Source of the DNA: Citricoccus sp. SGAir0253
GTDB taxonomy: Bacteria > Actinomycetota > Actinomycetes > Actinomycetales > Micrococcaceae
Direction: 5' to 3'
Length of the DNA stretch: 64,000 nt
Assembly: GCF_005877055.1 (NCBI RefSeq)
Contig: NZ_CP039424.1
Coordinates: forward strand, 124,001 to 188,000
In this document: positions 35,839 to 44,381 of the stretch, in pieces
Layout: each line of letters begins with the position of its first letter
Position numbering within the stretch: the first letter of the stretch is position 1
Translations under genes and position numbers: made by a program
Notes under the pieces: generated by a model
What the model was told of the DNA's origin: nothing
The model's input: the letters and a program-made list of their open reading frames with translations, nothing else
The model's database searches: none

Positions 35839-38800
35839 ATGAAGCGCATCGGAGTAGACGTCGGCGGCACCTTCACCGACCTGTACTTCTCCGACGACGA
35901 GCAGCGCCTCGCCGTCGTGGAGAAGGTCCCCTCCACCCCGCACGATCCCTCCGAGGCGGTCGTCAGCGGGATCGCGAGGCTCTGCGAGAAGGCCGGGGTG
36001 GCCCTGTCGGAGATCGACCAGCTCGTCCACGGGACCACGGTCGCCACCAACACCGCGCTGACGCACACCGGTGCGGAGGTCGGCATGATCACCACCGAGG
36101 GCTTCCGGGACATCCTCCACATCGCCCGGCACAAGAAGCCCCACAACTTCTCCCTGCAGCAGGACCTGCCCTGGCAGACCAAGCCGCTCGTCAAGCGCCG
36201 CCACCGCCTGACCGTGAACGAGCGCATCACCGCCCCGCACGGCGACGTCCTGCGCCCCCTGGACGAGGACGAGGTCCGCGAGCGCGTGCGGGAGCTGAAG
36301 GCGGCCGGCGTCGAGGCCATCGCCGTCTGCCTGCTCCACTCCTACCTGAACCCGGTCCACGAGCAGCGGATCGGCGAGATCGTCCGCGAGGAGTTCCCCG
36401 AGGCGTTCCTCTCGCTGTCCAGCGACATCGTCCCCCTGTACCGGGAGTACGAGCGGTTCTCCACCACCGCGCTGAACGCCTACGTCGGCCCCCGCGTCTC
36501 GGCGTACCTGCACCGGCTCCACGACGAGGTGACGGCCCTCGGCTACCAGCGGGAGATCCTGCTCATGCAGTCCTCCGGTGGCATGGTGCCCATTCGCGAG
36601 GCGGCCCGCCGTCCCGTCACGCTGATGATGTCCGGCCCGGTCGGCGGACTGATCGGCGGGGTGTGGGCCGGCAAGCAGTCCGGCTTCGAGAACGTGGTGA
36701 CCCTGGACATCGGCGGCACGTCCGCGGACATCGGCGTCGCCTACCAGGGCGACCTGCGCATGCGCCACCTGCTGGACACCAAGATCGGGGACCACCAGGC
36801 CATGGTGCCCATGGTGGACATCGACACCATCGGCGCCGGCGGCGGGTCCATCGCGTACGTGGACGCCGGCGGGGTCTTCCGCGTCGGCCCCCAGTCCGCC
36901 GGCGCCGTCCCCGGCCCGGTCTGCTACGGCCGCGGCGGGACCGAGCCGACGTCGACCGACGCCCAGGTGCTGCTCGGCCGCATGCGCCCGGACCGGGTCC
37001 TCGCCGGCTCCGGACTGGACATGGACCTCGAGGGAGCGCGCGCGGCCATGCAGGGCCTCGCGGACCAGCTGGGCATGTCCGTGGAGGAGGCGGCGCTGGG
37101 CGCCCTGCAGATCCAGAAGTTCGGCATGACCCAGGCGATCGAGCAGAACTCGGTGCGGCGGGGCTACGACCCCCGCGACTTCACCCTCGTCGCCGCCGGC
37201 GGCGCGGGGGCGCTCTTCGCCTGCGAGATCGCGGCCGAGCTCGAGGTCCCGCACGTGCTGATCCCCGCCCACCCCGGCATCATCGCGGCCACCGGCCTGC
37301 TGGCCACCGACGAGAAGTACGAGTTCGTGGCCACCAGCCGCTTCCGGTTCGCCGACGCCGACCCGGCCGTCATCCAGGCCTCCTTCGAGCAGCTCGAGCG
37401 CGAGGCGAACGCCCAGCTCGACGCCGAGGGCGTGCCGGCCGGGCGGCGCCGGCTGGACTGGCTGGCCGACGCCCGCTATGAGGGACAGGGCTACGAGATC
37501 CGCTTCGACGTGCCGGAGGGCCCGGTGACCACGGCCTGGCTGGACCAGGCCGAGGCCGCCTTCCACGACGCCCACTTCGAGGAGTACGGCCACCGCTTCA
37601 AGGACGGCGCCGTGGAGGTCATCAACATCCGCGTCGAGGCCCGCGCCGTGATGGACGAGCTCCCGACGCCGGAGGCCACCCAGTCCGGCAGCCTCGAGTC
37701 GGCCCTCGTCGAGACCCGGCCGGTGACCTTCGACGTGGACGGCAAGCCGACCACCGTGGACACCGGCTTCTACGACCGGGAGAGGATGGGCGTGGGCACC
37801 ACCTTCGTGGGACCGGCGGTGATCGAGCAGTACGACTCCACCGTCGTGGTGCCGCCGGCCTTCAGCGGCCGGGTGGACGAGGCCGGCAACCTGGTCATCG
37901 CCTGCCCGGTGGCCACGGAGACCGCCGAGAAGCTCGCCACGCCGATCCTCATGCGCGTGATCGGCGGCGCCCTGAACTCCGCGGCCAAGGAGATGGCCTC
38001 GGTCCTGTTCCGGATGGCGTACTCCTCGATCATCCGCGAGTCCGAGGACCTCGGGGCCGGCCTGTTCGACAAGGACGGCAACGTCCTGGCAGAGTCCGAC
38101 TCCACGCCGATGTTCATGGGGTCCATGCCGAAGATCGTCAAGGGGGTCATCTCGGTCCTCGGGGACGACATCCACGAGGGCGACGTCATCCTGCACAACG
38201 ACCCCTACCTCGGGGCCACCCACTCCCCGGACGTGGCGATCATCGAGCCGATCTTCCACGACGGTGAGCTCGTCGGGTTCGCCGGGGCCTCGGGCCAGCT
38301 CATCGACAACGGCGGGGCCTTCTCCGGTCTCATGGTGGACATCCAGGACGTCCAGTCCGAGGGCACCATCTTCCGGGCCGTGAAGGTCTACGAGAAGGGC
38401 GTCCGGCAGGAGTCCCTGATCCGGCACATCCTCCACAACACCCGGACGCCCACCTCGAACGAGGGCGACTTCCAGGCGATGATCGCCGCCTGCGAGCTCG
38501 CCAAGTCGCGGTACCTGGCCCTCGTGGAGCGCTACGGCCGGGACGCGGTCCGCGACGCCGGACAGAGCTGGATCGACTACTCGGAGCGGATGCTGCGGCA
38601 GGAGATCGCGAAGATCCCGGACGGCGTCTACGAGACCGAGGTGGGCTACCTGGACGACGACGGCCGCAACTACGGCAAGAAGCTGCCGATCGCCGTGAAG
38701 GTGATCGTGGAGGGCGACGAGATCACCTACGACCTCACCGGCTCCTCCGAGCAGGTCCCGACCGCGTACAACTGCGCGTTCGAGGGCACCACCGTCTCGG

Positions 38801-39705
38801 CGTTCACGTTCATCACGCGCATGATGTTCCTGGACGAGGTCGCCTTCCCGGTCTTCGTGCCGCAGAACGAGGGCATGCTCAAGCCGCTGAAGGTGATCGC
38901 CCCCGAGGGCACGATCTTCAACCCGAAGTACCCGGCCGCCACGTTCTCCCGGTTCTCCCAGGTCCAGCGGGCCGTGGACCTGGCCCTGCGGGCCCTGGCC
39001 CCGGTCATCCCGGACCGGGTCACCGCGGGCAACTCCGCCCACATCCACTTCATGTCCTACTCCGGGTGGGACGAGGCGCAGGGCGAGTACTGGGTCTACC
39101 TCGAGGTCAACGAGGGCTCCTACGGGGCCCGGGCCACGAGCGACGGGCCGGACTCCGTGGACAACCTCATCGCCAACACGCGCAACAACCCGATCGAGGA
39201 GCTGGAGTGGCGGTTCCCGATGCGCACCGACCGGTACGAGCTGCGCTCCGAGCCGGCCGCGGCCGGGGAGTACCGCGGCGGCATCGGCATCGTGCGCGAG
39301 AACACCTTCCTCACGGACACGGTGGTCACGTGCGAGGGCGAGCGCCACGACTCGGACGCGCCGTGGGGCGCCTACGGCGGGCACGACGGGCTCAACGCCT
39401 CCCTGGTGAAGAACCCCGGCCGCGAGGGCGAGGAGTCCTGGCCGTCCAAGGTGACCGGCCGCCAGATCCAGGCCGGTGACTCCCTCCAGATCACCGTCCC
39501 CAGCGGCGGCGGCTTCGGCGATCCGCTGAAGCGCGATCCGTTGCGCGTGCTCGAGGACGTCCTGGACGGCTTCACCACCGCCGAGGCCGCCACGCGCGAC
39601 TACGGCGTCGTCCTCAAGGAGGTGGACGGCCGGCTCACGGTCGACCTGACGGCCACCGCCCAGCAGCGCGAGCGGCGGGGCGCGGAGCTCAGCACCGTCT
39701 CCTGA
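35839..39705 (+). CDS. Fused HyuA-HyuB hydantoinase/5-oxoprolinase family protein
   Basis: A 1288-residue ATP-dependent ring-opening enzyme. Residues 1 to about 690 are the HyuA half (actin-like ATPase fold; GVDVGGTFTD at 5-14, HGTTVATNTALTHTGAEVGM, VTLDIGGTSADIGV). From about 695 is the HyuB half (LMRVIGGALNSAAKEMASVL, FDKDGNVLAESDSTPMFMGS, HNDPYLGATHSPDV). In many bacteria these are two genes; here they are one chain, as in eukaryotic 5-oxoprolinase. Substrates could be hydantoins, N-methylhydantoin or 5-oxoproline; the adjacent carbamoyl amidase favours a hydantoin. ATG 35839 follows GAAAGGA. Confidence 0.9.
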   Translation: MKRIGVDVGGTFTDLYFSDDEQRLAVVEKVPSTPHDPSEAVVSGIARLCEKAGVALSEIDQLVHGTTVATNTALTHTGAEVGMITTEGFRDILHIARHKKPHNFSLQQDLPWQTKPLVKRRHRLTVNERITAPHGDVLRPLDEDEVRERVRELKAAGVEAIAVCLLHSYLNPVHEQRIGEIVREEFPEAFLSLSSDIVPLYREYERFSTTALNAYVGPRVSAYLHRLHDEVTALGYQREILLMQSSGGMVPIREAARRPVTLMMSGPVGGLIGGVWAGKQSGFENVVTLDIGGTSADIGVAYQGDLRMRHLLDTKIGDHQAMVPMVDIDTIGAGGGSIAYVDAGGVFRVGPQSAGAVPGPVCYGRGGTEPTSTDAQVLLGRMRPDRVLAGSGLDMDLEGARAAMQGLADQLGMSVEEAALGALQIQKFGMTQAIEQNSVRRGYDPRDFTLVAAGGAGALFACEIAAELEVPHVLIPAHPGIIAATGLLATDEKYEFVATSRFRFADADPAVIQASFEQLEREANAQLDAEGVPAGRRRLDWLADARYEGQGYEIRFDVPEGPVTTAWLDQAEAAFHDAHFEEYGHRFKDGAVEVINIRVEARAVMDELPTPEATQSGSLESALVETRPVTFDVDGKPTTVDTGFYDRERMGVGTTFVGPAVIEQYDSTVVVPPAFSGRVDEAGNLVIACPVATETAEKLATPILMRVIGGALNSAAKEMASVLFRMAYSSIIRESEDLGAGLFDKDGNVLAESDSTPMFMGSMPKIVKGVISVLGDDIHEGDVILHNDPYLGATHSPDVAIIEPIFHDGELVGFAGASGQLIDNGGAFSGLMVDIQDVQSEGTIFRAVKVYEKGVRQESLIRHILHNTRTPTSNEGDFQAMIAACELAKSRYLALVERYGRDAVRDAGQSWIDYSERMLRQEIAKIPDGVYETEVGYLDDDGRNYGKKLPIAVKVIVEGDEITYDLTGSSEQVPTAYNCAFEGTTVSAFTFITRMMFLDEVAFPVFVPQNEGMLKPLKVIAPEGTIFNPKYPAATFSRFSQVQRAVDLALRALAPVIPDRVTAGNSAHIHFMSYSGWDEAQGEYWVYLEVNEGSYGARATSDGPDSVDNLIANTRNNPIEELEWRFPMRTDRYELRSEPAAAGEYRGGIGIVRENTFLTDTVVTCEGERHDSDAPWGAYGGHDGLNASLVKNPGREGEESWPSKVTGRQIQAGDSLQITVPSGGGFGDPLKRDPLRVLEDVLDGFTTAEAATRDYGVVLKEVDGRLTVDLTATAQQRERRGAELSTVS

Positions 39706-39725
39706 CCCGGGGCAGCACCACGCGA

Positions 39726-39766
39726 GGGGTGGCCGGGGCCGGTCACGCACCGGCCCCGGCCACCCC
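39726..39766 (+). terminator. Strong hairpin between the hydantoinase and the second transporter
   Basis: 18-base complementary arms (39726-39743 and 39749-39766) around a short loop, followed by TTCCCCC. As the next gene is on the same strand about 110 bases on, it may reduce rather than abolish read-through. Confidence 0.65.
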
Positions 39767-39874
39767 TTCCCCCGTTCCGGCTCCCGCACCGCCCTCCCCA
39801 GCGGTACTCATCGGCACCCCGCCCCGGCCGTTCGCGCCCTCGGGCACCCCCTCCCACCCACGCAAGGAACCGCC

Positions 39875-41242
39875 ATGTCCATCACCCAAACCCGGCAGGT
39901 CGAGTCCACCGACATCACCCCCCAGGACGTCCGCCTGGCCACCTGGATCTGTTTCTTCGCCTGGACCTTCGCGGTCTACGACTTCGTCCTCTTCGGCAAC
40001 CTGTTGCCCCAGTTGGCCTCCGACCTCGGGTGGTCCGCCGCCCAGTCCACCGAGGTGAACACGTGGGTCACGGCGGGCACCGCGCTGGTGGCCTTCGCGA
40101 TCGGCCCCGTGGTCGACCGGATCGGCCGCCGCAAGGGCATCCTCGTCGCGGTCATCGGGGCGGCGGTCGCCTCCCTGCTGACCGCCATGGTCGGCTGGGT
40201 CGCCGGCATCACCGTCGGACTGGGGATCGTCTTCCTCGTCCTCGTCCGCTCCCTCGCCGGCCTGGGCTACGCCGAACAGGCCATCAACGCGGCCTACCTC
40301 AACGAGATGTTCGCCCACAGCCACGCGGACCCGGCCAGGGCCCGGCGCCGCGGACTGGTGTACTCGCTCGTCCAGTCGGGCTGGCCGATCGGCTCCGTGC
40401 TCGCCGCCGGCTCGGTCTACCTGCTGTTCCCGGTCGGCGGGTGGCAACTGTGCTTCATCGTCGCCGCGGTCCCGGCCGTGTTCATCGTCATCGCCGGCCG
40501 CTGGCTGCGGGAGAGCCCCCAGTTCGCCCGCCGTCGGGAGATCGACCACCTGCTCGCCGAGGGCAAGGAGGTCGAGGCCCAGCGCCTCGGCGTGCAGCAC
40601 GGGATCGACGTCACCGCCCAGGCCAGCCCCCTCGTCTCCGTGTTCCGCGGGGAATCGCTGCGGTCCACCCTCACGATCGGCGGCGCCTTCCTGCTGAACT
40701 GGCTCGGCGTGCTGGCCTTCTCCATCCTCGGCACCTCACTGCTGTCCGCGCCGGACGGCAAGGACATCGCCTTCGACAACGCGCTGCTGATCCTGATCAT
40801 CTCCAACGCCACCGCCTTCGCCGGGTACCTGTTCCACGGCTGGCTCGGCGACCGGATCGGGCGGCGCAACGCGATCGGGATCGGCTGGATCCTGTGCGCG
40901 GTCTCCTTCTTCACCATGCTCCAGGTGCCCAACGGGGACTTCCCGCTGATCGTGGCCCTGTACAGCGCCGGACTGTTCTTCCTGATCGGCCCGTTCTCCG
41001 CCCTGCTGTTCTTCACCGGCGAGAGCTTCCCGGTCCACACCCGCGCCACGGGCAGCTCGATCATCAACGCCGCCGGCCAGGTCGGGGCCATCATCGGCGG
41101 CCTGCTGCTCACCGCCACCCTGACCGCCGGGGCGGGCTGGGTCAACGCGGCGATGTGGTGGGGCGTCGTCCCCATCCTGGCCTCGGGGCTGCTGATCTTC
41201 GCCGCCCGGAACGTCGATCCCCGGACCGTCCGCACCGACTGA
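39875..41242 (+). CDS. MFS transporter, sugar/acid symporter type
   Basis: A 455-residue twelve-helix transporter: WICFFAWTFAVYDFVLFGNL, GPVVDRIGRRKGILVAVIGA (the loop 2-3 motif), LAGLGYAEQAINAAYLNEMF and GWLGDRIGRRNAIGIGWILC. The central loop holds a charged segment (REIDHLLAEGKEVEAQRLGV). It probably completes the hydantoin locus by moving substrate or product. Substrate unknown. ATG 39875 follows AAGGAACC. A 21-bp hairpin closes the unit. Confidence 0.85.
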   Translation: MSITQTRQVESTDITPQDVRLATWICFFAWTFAVYDFVLFGNLLPQLASDLGWSAAQSTEVNTWVTAGTALVAFAIGPVVDRIGRRKGILVAVIGAAVASLLTAMVGWVAGITVGLGIVFLVLVRSLAGLGYAEQAINAAYLNEMFAHSHADPARARRRGLVYSLVQSGWPIGSVLAAGSVYLLFPVGGWQLCFIVAAVPAVFIVIAGRWLRESPQFARRREIDHLLAEGKEVEAQRLGVQHGIDVTAQASPLVSVFRGESLRSTLTIGGAFLLNWLGVLAFSILGTSLLSAPDGKDIAFDNALLILIISNATAFAGYLFHGWLGDRIGRRNAIGIGWILCAVSFFTMLQVPNGDFPLIVALYSAGLFFLIGPFSALLFFTGESFPVHTRATGSSIINAAGQVGAIIGGLLLTATLTAGAGWVNAAMWWGVVPILASGLLIFAARNVDPRTVRTD

Positions 41243-41269
41243 TCGGCACGGATCCAGGCCCGAGACCGG

Positions 41270-41321
41270 CCTCCGCCCGGCGGCACCTCCATCGAGCCCG
41301 GGAGGTGCCGCCGGGCGGAGG
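41270..41321. terminator. 21-bp perfect stem after the transporter
   Basis: The 21-base arms at 41270-41290 and 41301-41321 are fully complementary around a 10-base loop. This is one of the strongest terminator-like hairpins in the window. Confidence 0.75.
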
Positions 41322-41386
41322 TCATCCACCTCCTGGGGATCGGAGACCGCAGCAGGGCCACCGCGCCCAGGACCTTCCGCAGACTT

Positions 41387-41426
41387 GTAAAGCGGCCTTT
41401 ACGTCAAGCGGTCTTGTCTGTAAAGT
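41387..41426 (+). promoter_or_regulatory. Promoter and likely autoregulatory operator of the membrane-protein/XRE pair
   Basis: TTTACG (41398-41403) and TAAAGT (41421-41426) are spaced by 17 bases. GTAAAG-N4-CTTTAC (41387-41402) overlaps the -35, and a further GTAAAG half-site overlaps the -10 (41420-41425). The XRE regulator encoded by the operon is the likely binder. Confidence 0.6.
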
Positions 41427-41470
41427 GTGTTTGACACTGCAGGTCATGGACGAGGGGAAGGACCTCCACG

Positions 41471-41935
41471 ATGGACACCAACAGGGGCATGAAGAGCGCA
41501 TGGGGGCGGGCGCGGTTCGGCGGCGGCTCGACAACACTGCTGGCGGCCTCACTGACTGCCGGAGCCCTCGTGTCAGCCGGCCTGGGCGGACTCTTCCTGG
41601 TTCTGGGCAACACGCAGGATCCGGTGCTGGCCTTCTCCGTGGTCGCCGTCGTCACCCTGCCGGTCACGGCAGTGCTCGCCTGGGCGGTGCTGGTGGATCG
41701 CTCAACGCTGGCCGGGGCTCTCGAGAAGCCGGAGGACTCGATCGAGTCGGCCTGGTACGACAGGGCGGCCGGCGGGGCGTTCGGAGACGTCCTCATCGTC
41801 GGGGGCCTCGGTGCCGGTGCGCTCGCGTTCACGGGAACCGAGGCACCCTTGGCCTGGGCGTTGTCCGCACTGGTCCTCTTTGCCATGCTGGACCTCGCCG
41901 TGCGCTACCTGTGGCTGAAGAGGGCGGCGCGGTAG
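41471..41935 (+). CDS. Four-helix membrane protein paired with an XRE regulator
   Basis: A 154-residue protein with four hydrophobic segments (TLLAASLTAGALVSAGLGGL, VVAVVTLPVTAVLAWAVLVD, FGDVLIVGGLGAGALAFTG, LAWALSALVLFAMLDLAV). Small membrane proteins coupled to a short Cro/CI-type regulator are common in Gram-positives, and their role is generally unknown. The stop overlaps the GTG of the regulator gene by one base. Confidence 0.75.
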   Translation: MDTNRGMKSAWGRARFGGGSTTLLAASLTAGALVSAGLGGLFLVLGNTQDPVLAFSVVAVVTLPVTAVLAWAVLVDRSTLAGALEKPEDSIESAWYDRAAGGAFGDVLIVGGLGAGALAFTGTEAPLAWALSALVLFAMLDLAVRYLWLKRAAR

Positions 41936-42141
41936 TGGAGAACACGCTTCCGCAGCACCGGCAGGGCCTTGGCTGGTCCCAGCAGCGACTGGCTGACGAG
42001 CTCGGCGTCTCCCGGCAGACCATCATCTCGATCGAGAAGGGGCGGTACGACCCCTCCTTGCCCGTGGCGTTCCGGCTCGCACAGGCCTTCCACTGCACCA
42101 TCGAGGAGCTCTTCACCCCTCCGAACGCCCAGGATCCATGA
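41935..42141 (+). CDS. Short XRE (Cro/CI-type) transcriptional regulator
   Basis: A 68-residue, single-domain helix-turn-helix protein: QHRQGLGWSQQRLADELGVS, RQTIISIEKGRYDPSLPVAF, RLAQAFHCTIEELFTPP. It follows the YozG-like pattern of stand-alone regulators. GTG 41935 overlaps the TAG of the membrane-protein gene (TAGTG), so synthesis is coupled. It is the natural candidate to bind the GTAAAG sites upstream of the pair. Confidence 0.85.
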   Translation: MENTLPQHRQGLGWSQQRLADELGVSRQTIISIEKGRYDPSLPVAFRLAQAFHCTIEELFTPPNAQDP

Positions 42142-42328
42142 GTCCGAGGGCTCGACGGGGGGCGGTGCGGGACGAGGCGTTGCGTGCCGGGCCCGGAGGG
42201 ACGGGCCCCGCCGTCCCCGGCGGGACTGACCCGCGCCGACTGGCAGACTGACAGGGGCACGCGCAGCACGAGGGTCCGGCCCGGGATCCGCCACGCGATC
42301 GCTGCCCGCAGCGCCGAAGGAGTCCGCC

Positions 42329-43573
42329 ACGAACCGCTCGCCAGTCCTGCGCCCCGCCCTGCCCTGGGTCATCGCGGGCATCGTCGTCCTCGCCCTGAAC
42401 CTGCGCGCCCCGATCATCGCGCCGACCGCGGTGCTCGGGCCGATCCGGGACGACACCTCGCTCAACGCCATCGGCGCCGGCCTGCTGACCGGCCTGCCCG
42501 TGCTGCTGTTCGCCCTGGCCACCCCGCTGGCCACCCGGTGGATCCGGCGCTTCGGCCCCGAGGCGGTCGTCCTGCTGTGCCTGTCCGGCGTGCTCGCGGG
42601 CACCGTCATCCGGTCCACCGGACCGGCCTGGGTGGTGCTGGCCGGGACGGCGGTCATCGGCATCGCGATCACCCTGGGCAACATCGTCGTACCGGTGATC
42701 ATCCGGCGGGACGTGCCCTGGCGCCAGGTGTCCCTGGCCACCGGCGCGTACTCGGCGGCCATGAACGTCGGCTCCATGCTCACGCTGGTGGTCACCGCGC
42801 CACTGGCCGACGCCATGGGCTGGCGCTGGGCCATCGCGGCCTGGGCGGTCCTCACCGCCGGCGGACTGGCCTACTGGCTGTGGTGGTCCCGGCGCCTGCG
42901 CGCCCGCGCCACCGCCCCGGTCCCCGGTCTTCCCGACGCCGCGACGGGCACCTCCTCGGCCGGTGCCGTGGACGCCCCGGCGCCGGCCCCGGGCGCCGGC
43001 CGATCCCGCTTCCGGATGATCGTCGTCCTGCTCACCGTGGCCTTCTGCGGGCAGTCCGGGGCCTACTACGCCACCACCACCTGGCTGCCGACCCTGCTGG
43101 GCGATGCCATGGGACTGGCGGCGGGAGCCTCGGGCGCCACGGCCTCGCTGTTCCAGGTGGCGGCGATCGTGGGAGCGTTCGGCGTGCCGGTGATCACGCT
43201 CCGGGCCCGCAGGCACTGGGTTCCGGTGGCCGTGATGGGAGCGCTCTGGATCGCCCTGCCCCTAGGCTTGCTGCTGGCCCCGGAGACCTACGTGCTGTGG
43301 TCCATCATCGGCGGCATCGCCCAGGGCGGAGGATTCACCGCCATCTTCTCCATCATCGCCCGGGTGGCCGTCACCGACGCCCAGGCCGCCTCCGGTTCGG
43401 CGTGGGTGCAGACCGGTGGCTACCTGGTCGCCACGGTCACCCCGCCCCTGGCCGGCTGGCTGAACGCGACCTCCGGTGGCTGGACGGCTCCCCTGGTGCT
43501 GGTGCTGGTCCTGACCGTCCTGTTCTGTACCGGCGGTCTCCTGGCTGCGCGTCTTGCACAGCGACCCTCCTGA
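42329..43573 (+). CDS. MFS transporter of the CynX/NimT type, apparent ACG start
   Basis: A 414-residue twelve-helix transporter (cyanate/2-nitroimidazole-type). TM1 with the family's NLRAPI region (WVIAGIVVLALNLRAPIIAP) lies upstream of the first ATG/GTG-type codon at 42431, so that start would delete it. In frame, ACG at 42329 has AAGGAG six bases before it (42317-42322) and begins TNRSPVLRPALPWVI, exactly where an ATG is expected; no ATG, GTG or TTG exists between the upstream stop (42227) and 42431. Either ACG initiates inefficiently or the ATG has been mutated. Confidence 0.75.
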   Translation, partial: TNRSPVLRPALPWVIAGIVVLALNLRAPIIAPTAVLGPIRDDTSLNAIGAGLLTGLPVLLFALATPLATRWIRRFGPEAVVLLCLSGVLAGTVIRSTGPAWVVLAGTAVIGIAITLGNIVVPVIIRRDVPWRQVSLATGAYSAAMNVGSMLTLVVTAPLADAMGWRWAIAAWAVLTAGGLAYWLWWSRRLRARATAPVPGLPDAATGTSSAGAVDAPAPAPGAGRSRFRMIVVLLTVAFCGQSGAYYATTTWLPTLLGDAMGLAAGASGATASLFQVAAIVGAFGVPVITLRARRHWVPVAVMGALWIALPLGLLLAPETYVLWSIIGGIAQGGGFTAIFSIIARVAVTDAQAASGSAWVQTGGYLVATVTPPLAGWLNATSGGWTAPLVLVLVLTVLFCTGGLLAARLAQRPS

Positions 43574-43946
43574 ACCCGGCGGGCGCGGTGGCCTCGACGA
43601 GGGCGGGCCCTCAAGGGTGCCCCGCATGACGCCCCGTCACCGGGGCGGACCACCGGGCGGGGCCTCCGGGACGCTGGCCGAGGGGCTGCGACGTCGGTCT
43701 ACGTCAACCCGGGGAAGGTCCGGTGGGGGTTCCCCTATCGGGTAGCCCGGCGCGTCCTGAAGGGCAGCATGTCTCGACGGTCCCTGGTCTTCGTACAACT
43801 CACTTTGGATGCTGAAGGACCCTCAGCGAGTACCCACACTCTTCGATGTCGGTCACGCGGGAGTCATGGTGTCCGGGTGCATGCTCTGGGCATCGAATGC
43901 CGGATCGGGCAGGCCTGGTCGCGGTGGCCCATCAAAGTCATCCGGG
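43574..43946. other. Gene-free stretch
   Basis: No reading frame here has protein-like composition, and I see no clear promoter or repeat. It lies between the convergent CynX-type transporter and the lipoprotein gene. Confidence 0.5.
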
Positions 43947-44381
43947 TCAGCGAATCAGCAGGTTGTCGTGGACCTGCGTCCACCCATCGTCGGTCAGGCC
44001 GGTAACGTCGGCCCCGTCGCGAACGGCCGTGGCCTGCTGGCCCTCGAAACTCACCGTCCCCATCTCGGATTGCCCGTTCCCCGGGCCGAAGCAACCCGTC
44101 ACACCGGCTTCCACGGCCACGATGCACACACCCCCGGCCATGCCCGGATCGGCTGGGGCGGCCAAGAAGTATGAGATCCCCTCATGATCGGCGAGGAATC
44201 GTGCACTGTCCGGTTTAAGGTCTTGCAGGGCAGAGTCCTCGAGCCGTCCATCTCCGGCCGAGAGCTGATCCTGAGCTGTCGCCGGTTCTTCCAGCACGGC
44301 GAAGCCGGCACCACTTTGGCTGCAGCCGGTCACCAGCAGGAGCGTGAGCATCGCGGTTGCGGTTGGATACCTACGCTGCAC
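43947..44381 (-). CDS. Small lipoprotein of unknown function
   Basis: A 144-residue exported protein: basic start (QRRYPTATAM), hydrophobic core and lipobox LLVTGC with Cys20 as lipid attachment site. The mature part is acidic, with one further Cys pair (GGVCIVAVEAGVTGC) that could form a disulfide. I choose GTG 44381, with AGGAG six bases upstream; ATG 44351 would remove the signal start. Codon use is less GC-biased than in most of the window, and it stands alone next to gene-poor DNA. Confidence 0.7.
   Translation of the reverse strand: MQRRYPTATAMLTLLLVTGCSQSGAGFAVLEEPATAQDQLSAGDGRLEDSALQDLKPDSARFLADHEGISYFLAAPADPGMAGGVCIVAVEAGVTGCFGPGNGQSEMGTVSFEGQQATAVRDGADVTGLTDDGWTQVHDNLLIR

Noticed and set aside
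42431-43573. GTG 42431 as start of the CynX-type transporter
   Set aside because: It would delete the first membrane helix with the conserved NLRAPI region and has no ribosome site, while AAGGAG lies before the ACG at 42329.
43809-44174. Plus-strand frames opposite the lipoprotein gene
   Set aside because: They are antisense to a gene with a clear signal peptide and lipobox, and lack start signals of their own.
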